Source of the DNA: JBBIRT01 sp037441725
GTDB lineage: Bacteria > Desulfobacterota > BSN033 > UBA1163
NCBI GenBank assembly: GCA_037441725.1
Contig: JBBIRT010000169.1
Coordinates: 1-6,228 of the forward strand
DNA length: 6,228 bases
Direction: 5' to 3'
Positions 1 to 4,642 of the stretch are shown here, piece after piece. How positions within the stretch are numbered: position 1 is the first letter of the stretch; the number at the start of each line of letters is the position of its first letter. Below the pieces are notes generated by a model. That model was not told where the DNA came from and ran no database searches. It worked only from the letters and a program-made list of their open reading frames with translations. The translations under genes were made by a program, and so were the position numbers.

Positions 1-37
1 CTAAGACTCTTCAAAAGAACGATTTGAGCAACAGCCC

Positions 38-58
38 GTTGAGACCTGACCCCTTTTA
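38..58. repeat. REP-like dispersed-repeat motif (candidate)
   Basis: The core GAGACCTGACCCCTTTT (reverse strand AAAAGGGGTCAGGTCTC) resembles motifs I associate with REP-type repeats near IS200-like transposases in environmental Proteobacteria. That link is from memory and was not searched. A short CAAC/GTTG inverted pair (29-32 and 38-41) adjoins it. Only one copy is visible and no transposase is present, so this may be the edge of an element lying outside the window. Confidence 0.25.
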
Positions 59-60
59 TT

Positions 61-348
61 TTGCGTTTCCAAAATAGGAATTGAGAGTGTATATTTTTTT
101 TATTTTTTGCCAAAATTTTTATATATTATTTTATTAATATAATAATTTTAATAAATTAGATTTACAGAACCTCAAGTATTTTAAGTAATCTGTATAGTTT
201 AAATATCTGATCAGCCCTTAAAACCTGCCTCTTAAATCCCGTAATATTTTAAATAATTAATAATTTCAATATATTAAAGCATAAATATTTTATTGGCCTA
301 TCAATTGCAATTATTTTGTTTGAATACAAAAGGAAGGAGGGACTAAAA
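61..348. other. Extremely AT-rich non-coding block
   Basis: By hand count, 61-300 contains about 49 G or C bases in 240 (about 20%), and 91-160 only about 4 in 70. The genes around it are far richer. I see no credible coding frame on either strand, no tRNA and no clear sigma-70 promoter, although almost any AT-rich hexamer would match a -10 box here. A perfect 10-bp palindrome, AATTGCAATT, lies at 303-312, about 37 bp before the first gene, and could be a regulator site. The block may act as a promoter UP-element, a nucleoid-protein site or an insertion scar. Confidence 0.6.
334..340 (+). promoter_or_regulatory. Shine-Dalgarno deciding the start of the first small gene
   Basis: AAGGAGG ends 8 nt before the ATG at 349. 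A longer in-frame version could begin at 316, but this would put the ribosome site inside the gene and add a charged leader in front of the signal-like segment. The ATG at 349 is therefore preferred. Confidence 0.8.
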
Positions 349-630
349 ATGGAAAAGAAGATGAAGGGATTAACGGTTGGGTTGATGGTGGGTTTAATGA
401 CTTTCACTGTTTCTCTGGCATTTGCAAGATCAATTAATCTTAAGGAAGCTGGCACGGTTCTCTGGGTTTTCGTCATTGGAGCCATTATCGTTCTTCTTCA
501 ATTGATCCCAGCAGCCATTCTCTTCTGCAACATCATTGGAACCGCTACCACGATGGTCTTCAAGAAAGAGAAGAAATTTGAAGTGGAAAGGGTCATTCCA
601 TTGGTTGAGCCTGTTTTAATAAAAAAGTGA
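349..630 (+). CDS. Small membrane protein, function unknown (93 aa)
   Basis: I do not recognise a family. The protein opens with three lysines (residues 3, 4 and 6) and a hydrophobic stretch (about 7-26) ending in AFA before Arg27, which resembles a cleavable signal peptide. A second long hydrophobic segment covers about 37-63, with Pro54 and one Cys60. The tail (71-93) is basic, then hydrophobic with two prolines, and ends in two lysines. It is therefore a membrane protein with one or two spans, and its C-terminal tail is probably cytoplasmic. It lies 26 nt upstream of a second small membrane gene on the same strand, so the two are probably co-transcribed. The gene call is supported by a strong ribosome site and the membrane-protein-like residue pattern; the function is open. 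Confidence 0.75.
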   Translation: MEKKMKGLTVGLMVGLMTFTVSLAFARSINLKEAGTVLWVFVIGAIIVLLQLIPAAILFCNIIGTATTMVFKKEKKFEVERVIPLVEPVLIKK

Positions 631-656
631 AAAAATAATGTAAAGGGGGGATTAAC

Positions 657-872
657 ATGAAGAATCTCAGTACTACAACATACTTCGGTCTATTTATCCT
701 CACATGTATTCTTGCAGCAATGGTCTCCATTGCGGTCATGCAAGTGATAAGAACCGTAGAAGATATTGGTCCTAAAATTTACATTGTTGGAGGAGCAGTC
801 GCCCTTGTTGGAGTTTTAATTCCATTGATGATGGTGATCATGATAAGACATTTACAGAGAGACAGGGATTAG
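657..872 (+). CDS. Small two-span membrane protein, function unknown (71 aa)
   Basis: The ATG at 657 follows an AAAGGGGGG ribosome site (642-650) at 6 nt. Two hydrophobic segments are clear: residues about 9-31 and about 41-63, joined by a short polar loop (RTVEDIGPK). The C-terminus is strongly charged (RHLQRDRD). The layout of two helices with a charged cytoplasmic end resembles small accessory subunits, holins or regulators, but no diagnostic motif points to one. It follows the 93-aa membrane gene by 26 nt, suggesting one transcript. The stop codon TAG is at 870-872, where the remains of a third small reading frame begin. No known family is recognised. Confidence 0.75.
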   Translation: MKNLSTTTYFGLFILTCILAAMVSIAVMQVIRTVEDIGPKIYIVGGAVALVGVLIPLMMVIMIRHLQRDRD

Positions 873-1090
873 AAAAATAAAGTCCCAAAGGATTTTTATC
901 ATTCTAAGTTTGGTTATGATTGCATTAATTGCTTTGTTCCTTTAATGTCGCAGTCTATCCAGCCGAAAAGATCACTAAAACTGCTTTTGGGGCTGTTCCT
1001 GATATCGGCTGCCATACCCTCATACCCTATTCAATCTTTTTAGAGAGGACATCAATAGATCCACTTACGCTTCACATTTCGAATTGTTAA
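871..1090 (+). pseudogene. Frameshifted remnant of a small exported or membrane protein (candidate)
   Basis: Right after the preceding stop, one frame encodes basic residues and then a hydrophobic run (FIILSLVMIALIALFL), as in a signal peptide or membrane anchor, and stops at TAA 943-945. The frame one base later continues without stop from 944 to 1090, starting NVAVYPAEKITK and running through TAFGAVPDIG. Joining the two by removing one base near 943 gives a plausible exported protein of about 70 residues. No good start codon exists: the choices are ATT 868 overlapping the upstream stop, or ATG 916 inside the hydrophobic run. An 8-bp tandem duplication (1013-1028) may be a second lesion. The end overlaps the 3' end of the opposing permease gene, so the true end is unclear. 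The alternative is plain intergenic sequence. Confidence 0.3.
1013..1028. repeat. 8-bp perfect tandem duplication
   Basis: CATACCCT occurs twice back to back. The unit is not a multiple of three, so it would shift any reading frame through it. It lies in the suspected broken gene and 24 bp beyond the permease stop on the other strand. It looks like replication slippage. Confidence 0.7.
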
Positions 1091-1786
1091 AGCAAACAAG
1101 ACGATTGCAAATCCAAGGAGGATCATAAAATTGGTTGGTAGACCCAGATGACCATTCTGGTTAATGGAGGACCTCAATATGTCCGTCCCATAAGTGAGGG
1201 GGAGAATATAAGAGAGCGGCCGTAAAAAAAGTGGTAGTCCCTGGATAGGGATAAAAAGACCGCAAAGAAAAATCATGGGAAAACGGAAAAAATTGGAGAA
1301 GGTCTGTGCCTCAAAAACCTCTTTCACCGATACCGCAATAAAAAGACCCAAGAGAGTTGAAGTAACGGAAATCAAGAAGACAGCTCCGATGACGGGGAGC
1401 CAGCTGATATTGGATAGATGGGTCAAAAAAGATGCAAATAAGACTGGAACAAACGCATTGAATAGGCCAAAGAGAATGGCTCCACTCGTTTTGGCCAGCA
1501 TCAAGAAATTTAGATCGAGGGGAGCCAATAGAAGCCTTTCAAAAGAACGACTTCTCCTCTCGAAAGTAATGGTAACCGCCAGCACTGAGGTCGTTCCAAA
1601 AAGAATCGACAGACCCATCACTCCGGGGAGAAGCTCTCGAACATTCACGGCGGTCTGAGATTTTAAAAAGAACATGAGTGTCCACGCAATGGGAAAGACC
1701 AACCCCCAACTGATGTTTGGAGGCTTCAGGTAGTAATTCCTCATATCCTTCATGAGAATGTTCCAGAAGGCAATCCAGGATTTCAT
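1052..1786 (-). CDS. ABC-2 type transporter permease (244 aa)
   Basis: This is the membrane subunit of an ABC exporter that pairs with the ATPase encoded just upstream. About six hydrophobic segments are seen near residues 25-42, 56-75, 100-120, 130-152, 168-186 and 216-236. Family marks are the cytoplasmic segment ERRSRSFERLLLAPL (76-90), matching the ERxxGTxExLLxSPL-like region of ABC-2 permeases of the DrrB/NodJ kind, and the late FRFPMIFLCGLFIPIQGLP stretch followed by PLSYILPLTYGTDILR. Length is normal for the family, so the gene looks intact. Its ATG overlaps the ATPase stop (ATGA), which implies translational coupling, and an AAGGAGG ribosome site lies inside the end of the ATPase gene. 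The substrate cannot be read from sequence: drugs, lipids, polysaccharide precursors and toxic compounds are all handled by this family. The regulator context favours stress-induced efflux. Confidence 0.9.
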   Translation of the reverse strand: MKSWIAFWNILMKDMRNYYLKPPNISWGLVFPIAWTLMFFLKSQTAVNVRELLPGVMGLSILFGTTSVLAVTITFERRSRSFERLLLAPLDLNFLMLAKTSGAILFGLFNAFVPVLFASFLTHLSNISWLPVIGAVFLISVTSTLLGLFIAVSVKEVFEAQTFSNFFRFPMIFLCGLFIPIQGLPLFLRPLSYILPLTYGTDILRSSINQNGHLGLPTNFMILLGFAIVLFALTIRNVKRKWIY

Positions 1787-2751
1787 GGTTTCCCCTTTCC
1801 CTCCTTTTCCTGTTTCATCTTTTCTATCTCAATACCAGTGATTTTAACAAAGACCTCTTCCAGGGAAGGACGCATGAGCCGGGCTTCGAAAACAGGAAGG
1901 TTTTTCTGCTCAAAAAATCTCATTAATGGCGTTAGATTCAATGGTCGGGGAGACCGAAGACGAACGACTTGGTTACCCAGTATCTCTATAGCAATATCAG
2001 GAAAGTCGTTCTGGAGAGAAGTTATTAGATCTGAAATGCCATTTCCGAAAGAAAGTTGGACCACATTTTCTTGCTGCACCTCATTCATTAGTTCGTCCAA
2101 ATGACCGATTCGGACAATCTTCCCGCTCACAATAAAAGCAATCCGATGGCAGAGCCGTTCTGCTTCCTCAATATAGTGAGTGGTCAGAAAGATCGTTGTT
2201 CCCTTTCGGTTCAAGTTCTGAATCAACTGGCGTATCTGTCTTGCACTGGCTACATCAATACCAGTCGTCGGCTCATCTAAAAAAAGAATCTTTGGGTTGT
2301 GAATGATTCCAGCAGCGATGGTTAGCTTCCTTTTCATCCCCCGAGAATATGCCTTGAATAGCCTCCTTTTGGCCTCTCCCAATCCAAATTGCTCTAAGAG
2401 TTCTTTTGCCCTCTTTTCCCGTGCATCCTTTTTCATTCCGTAAAGGGCGGCGCAGAAGCATAGGTTCTCAAACCCATCGAACTCCTCATAGAGATTGCTT
2501 TCATCTGGAACAATACCCGTGACCTCCTGGGCTTTTTTAATTTCCCTCGCACAATCAAATCCTGAAATTCTAACTGAGCCTGAGGTTGCTCGGGCTAATC
2601 CTGTCAACACATTGATGGTTGTTGTCTTGCCTGCCCCATTTGGTCCAAGAAAGCCAAAGACCTCCCCTTCAGGAATGGAGAAGGAGATCCGATCGATGGC
2701 CACCAACTCACCATATTTTTTGGTCAGTTGATCAACCTTTACAATATCCAT
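1783..2751 (-). CDS. ABC-2 exporter ATP-binding protein (322 aa)
   Basis: This cytoplasmic ATPase powers the adjacent permease. Walker A is GPNGAGKTT (36-44), the signature loop is YSRGMKRKL (135-143, a variant of LSGGQ), Walker B with the catalytic glutamate is ILFLDEPT (155-162, Glu160), the D-loop region is GIDVASA (164-170) and the switch histidine is His192 in LTTHYIEEAE. The Q-loop position reads VPDESNLYEE (81-90), with Asp83 where Gln is usual. After the nucleotide-binding domain comes a C-terminal extension (about 225-310) of the kind found in DrrA-like ATPases (the DUF4162 type). The ATG at 2751 follows AAGAGGT (2756-2762) at 4 nt. The stop overlaps the permease start. A 162-nt spacer with a strong hairpin separates it from the upstream Cys/His-rich gene, so expression may be set apart from that of the regulator genes. 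Confidence 0.95.
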   Translation of the reverse strand: MDIVKVDQLTKKYGELVAIDRISFSIPEGEVFGFLGPNGAGKTTTINVLTGLARATSGSVRISGFDCAREIKKAQEVTGIVPDESNLYEEFDGFENLCFCAALYGMKKDAREKRAKELLEQFGLGEAKRRLFKAYSRGMKRKLTIAAGIIHNPKILFLDEPTTGIDVASARQIRQLIQNLNRKGTTIFLTTHYIEEAERLCHRIAFIVSGKIVRIGHLDELMNEVQQENVVQLSFGNGISDLITSLQNDFPDIAIEILGNQVVRLRSPRPLNLTPLMRFFEQKNLPVFEARLMRPSLEEVFVKITGIEIEKMKQEKEGKGKP

Positions 2752-2774
2752 TTTTACCTCTTAATCTGATTACC

Positions 2775-2789
2775 TGGGATATGAAGAGG
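2775..2789 (-). promoter_or_regulatory. Second copy of a hairpin arm just upstream of the ATPase start
   Basis: TGGGATATGAAGAGG (plus strand) nearly repeats TGGGATGAAGAAAGG at 2876-2890, differing mainly by a 2-nt insertion. In minus-strand RNA it could pair with 2896-2908 over 13 bp (one G-U pair, 2-nt bulge), competing with the upstream hairpin. It ends about 24 nt before the ATPase ATG, near its ribosome site. A regulatory role is inference. Confidence 0.35.
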
Positions 2790-2873
2790 TTGGGAGTGTC
2801 TGGGCTTCGAGAACCTCCAGCTTTCTATTGTCCTTTAACATGAATAGAGGAACTGATCTCCCCCACACTCCTG

Positions 2874-2910
2874 TATGGGATGAAGAAAGGATTCCCCTCT
2901 TCACCCCATA
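2874..2910 (-). promoter_or_regulatory. Strong intercistronic hairpin, specific to minus-strand RNA
   Basis: Arms 2874-2890 and 2894-2910 form a 17-bp stem with a 3-nt loop. In plus-strand RNA three positions are A-C mismatches (2880/2904, 2887/2897, 2888/2896). In minus-strand RNA all three become U-G pairs, so the stem is continuous. It starts 3 nt after the stop codon of the Cys/His-rich gene. No U-run follows, so it is not a classic intrinsic terminator. It could instead protect the upstream mRNA end, be a processing site, or attenuate transcription into the transporter genes. Confidence 0.65.
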
Positions 2911-2913
2911 AAA

Positions 2914-3111
2914 CTATTCTTTGATTTTCTTGATCCTGGCTTCAACTCGAGAAATCTCATCCTCAAGATCTCTTTTGTAACTCTCCAGCATCTCCTTCTC
3001 TTCTTTAGGTGTAAGAGGATGGTGCCCATGAGGCATACAACACCCACCCTGAAATGGATGACCCATGGGCCCCATGAATGGACGATGTCCCCATTTCGGT
3101 TCGCAACACAT
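2914..3111 (-). CDS. Small Cys/His-rich protein with charged helical tail (65 aa)
   Basis: The N-terminal half (from the ATG at 3111) is rich in possible metal ligands: Cys2, Cys3, His9, His18, Cys24, Cys25, His28, His30 and His31, among Gly, Pro and Met. The C-terminal half, from about residue 33 (LTPKEEKEMLESYKRDLEDE onward), is a highly charged amphipathic helix likely to form a coiled coil. Similar small proteins occur beside PadR-type regulators and I associate them loosely with DUF5320-like sequences, without certainty. Likely roles are metal binding, buffering or delivery, or modulation of the regulator. The start is chosen from the ribosome site: AGGAGG lies 8 nt before this ATG but abuts the alternative GTG at 3120. 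The gene begins 5 nt after the PadR stop, so the two are co-transcribed and probably coupled. Confidence 0.75.
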   Translation of the reverse strand: MCCEPKWGHRPFMGPMGHPFQGGCCMPHGHHPLTPKEEKEMLESYKRDLEDEISRVEARIKKIKE

Positions 3112-3116
3112 AGAAT

Positions 3117-3539
3117 TCACCTCCTTTCGGTCTTCTCCCTTTTTTTATAATAGCTCTGATAGAGTCTTAAAAACTGATCAAGGGCCTCTTTCCTTTTTTT
3201 CACCGTAATAGCCCATCCATGGAGCATCTCTTCTCCTTGGGCAGTGATCCGATAAATCCTTTTGGCTGGACCGGATCCCTTTGTATCCCATTTTGATTTC
3301 ACCCATCCCTCTTTCTCCATACTTCTTAAATTTCGATAGATAGCCCCAACATCTGGAGGACTATGGTGAAATTGAAACTCCGAGATCTTTTCGATCAGCT
3401 CATAGCCGTAGGAGTCTTTATCCTTTAATACCAAAAGGATAAAAGGCTGGAGGAATCTTGGAGCTTTTTGTTCTGAACACCCACAGGGGTGAGAAGGGGA
3501 GTTTTTCTCTTGGCAGGAACCATGAATTGGATGACACAT
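3117..3539 (-). CDS. PadR-family transcriptional repressor with Cys/His-rich N-terminus (140 aa)
   Basis: This is a winged-helix DNA-binding protein, probably a dimeric repressor of its own operon and the linked exporter. The core (about 29-105) shows the PadR pattern: FLQPFILLVLKDKDSYGYEL (29-48) for helices 1-2, PDVGAIYRNLRSMEKEGWV (62-80) for the recognition helix and wing start, and GPAKRIYRITAQGEEML (90-106) for the wing and following helix. The C-terminal helix (107-135) would serve dimerisation. It resembles the subgroup that includes polyhydroxybutyrate-responsive repressors, though nothing here supports that ligand. The first 25 residues are unusual for PadR, with Cys2, His3, His6, Cys9, His17, Cys19 and Cys21, suggesting metal or thiol sensing. 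The ATG at 3539 has only a weak ribosome site (GAGAG). The gene is first in the operon and has its own promoter. Confidence 0.88.
   Translation of the reverse strand: MCHPIHGSCQEKNSPSHPCGCSEQKAPRFLQPFILLVLKDKDSYGYELIEKISEFQFHHSPPDVGAIYRNLRSMEKEGWVKSKWDTKGSGPAKRIYRITAQGEEMLHGWAITVKKRKEALDQFLRLYQSYYKKREKTERR
3120..3125 (-). promoter_or_regulatory. Shine-Dalgarno deciding the start of the Cys/His-rich gene
   Basis: AGGAGG on the minus strand lies inside the end of the PadR gene. Spacing to the ATG at 3111 is 8 nt. An in-frame GTG at 3120-3118 would overlap the site itself and is therefore rejected as the start. Confidence 0.8.
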
Positions 3540-3588
3540 TGCTAATCTCTCAATCTAAAGATCAAGACCTTCAACGCTTAATTTATTT

Positions 3589-3615
3589 CATATTTATGAT
3601 TATAACACATATATG
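3589..3615 (-). promoter_or_regulatory. Candidate PadR operator overlapping the promoter
   Basis: The perfect palindrome CATATATG (3608-3615) sits in the promoter spacer, and CATATTTATG (3589-3598) sits just beyond the -10. TATG and CATA half-sites thus flank the -10 box with a 9-nt gap. PadR proteins bind AT-rich dyads with ATG/CAT-like half-sites, so binding here would block RNA polymerase and give autorepression. This is an inference from position and symmetry. Confidence 0.4.
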
Positions 3616-3625
3616 CAAAAGTCAA
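3599..3625 (-). promoter_or_regulatory. Sigma-70 promoter of the padR-exporter operon
   Basis: Read on the minus strand, -35 is TTGACT (3625-3620) and -10 is TATAAT (3604-3599), preceded by TG one base away (extended -10: TGTTATAAT). The spacer is 15 bp, shorter than ideal, which the extended -10 can offset. Transcription would start about 50 nt before the PadR ATG. Confidence 0.65.
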
Positions 3626-3745
3626 TATTTTAATTAGAAGGTGTGAAAAAACTTGCGGAGGCATTACTACCGAGAGGCTCTTTTTAATGAAATTTTTAAT
3701 ATAGTAGATTATTATTGGATACCCTTAGGATAAGGTTTGGGAAGA

Positions 3746-4642
3746 ATGACCAGGATCGGAAACAGGTACCTTTTTAAACTACTTCCTCTTCTATTCATTT
3801 TCCTTTTTTCCCTTTCGCCTTCTGTTTTCTCTAAACCTGTTATCTTTTTTGGGTTCTGCCCAAAATATAACCCTCGAATCATGTATCAGCTTTATCAACC
3901 TTTTCTCAATTACCTGAATGAAAACACTCCATACCAGTTTGAGATGAAATTGTCACGAGTTTAACAAGACACGATTGACCAATTGGGAAAAGGGGAGATT
4001 ATGATTGCCTCCTGTGGCCCTCTTTCCTATATTAAGGCAAGGCAGAAATATAAAGTGGTTCCAATCGTTCGAACCCTCAGTAAAGAAGGGAAACCTTATT
4101 ATCGGGGAATCATCATTGTCCGAAAGGATAGTCACATTCAGACCCTTAGTGATCTCAGGGGAAAAAGTTTTGCCTTTGGCCAGGTCTGGTCTACTGCAGG
4201 CCACCTCCTCCCTGAGTATTACCTTTCGAGGAATAAAATCAGATTGAAGGACCTAAAACATTATGAGTTTCTCAGGCATCATGATTCCGTTGTAAACGCA
4301 GTTCTTAAGGGCCAATTTGATGCTGGCGCGGTAAAGGATGTCATTGCTTTCAAATATCAAAAAGATGGATTGAAGTTTATTTTTAAAACGGAACCTATCC
4401 CGACCGTCCCGATTGTTATCCGTGTGGATGCGCCTCAGGGAATGGAAAAATCTTTGAAAGAGGCTCTTCTCAGCCTTAACCCTGCTGATCCGGATCATCA
4501 CCGAATGATGGCTTCATGGGATGAAGAATTTAAATATGGGTTTACAGAGGCTCATGATTCTGATTACGACTCCATCCGAAAGATACTTCGAATCGTAGAA
4601 AGAGAGTATGGGATGGAGGGGTTGATTCGGAATGAAAATTAA
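3746..4642 (+). pseudogene. PhnD-like periplasmic solute-binding protein with one in-frame stop (298 codons)
   Basis: The family binds phosphate, phosphite, phosphonate or similar oxyanions in the periplasm. A basic, hydrophobic signal peptide covers about 1-29 (cleavage near VFS/KP). The mature part follows the family order: FGFCPKYNPRIMYQLYQPFL (35-54), GPLSYIKA (91-98), FGQVWSTAGHLLPEYYL (144-160, with the Ser-Thr-x-Gly ligand loop) and HHDSVVNAVLKGQFDAGAVKD (178-198). Codon 73 (3962-3964) is TAA. The frame is unchanged on both sides (KLSRV, stop, QDTIDQLGKGE), and relatives probably have Tyr there, so one base change explains it. No other lesion is seen and the length is normal. It is either a recent pseudogene, a sequencing error or a readthrough case. 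ATG 3746 is preferred over TTG 3737. It overlaps the kinase gene by 11 nt and lacks ABC permease partners, which favours a sensing role. Confidence 0.8.

Noticed and set aside
249..485. Minus-strand 78-codon open frame
   Set aside because: It overlaps the better supported gene at 349-630 and its reading runs into AT-rich non-coding sequence.
1275..1658. Plus-strand 127-codon open frame
   Set aside because: It lies inside the permease gene on the opposite strand, is dominated by Lys/Arg/Thr/Ser without domain character, and has no ribosome site.
1838..2843. Several open frames antisense to, or out of frame with, the ABC ATPase gene
   Set aside because: The ATPase frame carries every family motif; the others are shadows with no motif or ribosome site.
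2874..2910. Classic rho-independent terminator
   Set aside because: The stem is strong but no U-run follows in minus-strand RNA.
3118..3120. GTG start for the small Cys/His-rich protein
   Set aside because: The ribosome site overlaps this codon; the ATG at 3111 has ideal spacing.
3645..3690. Possible terminator or riboswitch upstream of the PhnD-like gene
   Set aside because: T-runs occur on both strands, but the adjoining stems are only 3-4 bp and no known riboswitch core was recognised.
3962..3964. Stop-codon reassignment of TAA
   Set aside because: TAA at 4640-4642 ends the same gene, and reading beyond it gives a non-family sequence in the kinase start region.
3953..4501. Open frames on the minus strand and in other plus frames across the PhnD-like gene
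   Set aside because: The frame shared by 3746-3961 and 3965-4639 matches the binding-protein family in order, so the others are shadows.
3983..4642. Separate gene starting downstream of the in-frame TAA
   Set aside because: TTG 3983 has no ribosome site and such a product would lack a signal peptide and the first part of the fold. It is better read as the remainder of the interrupted gene.
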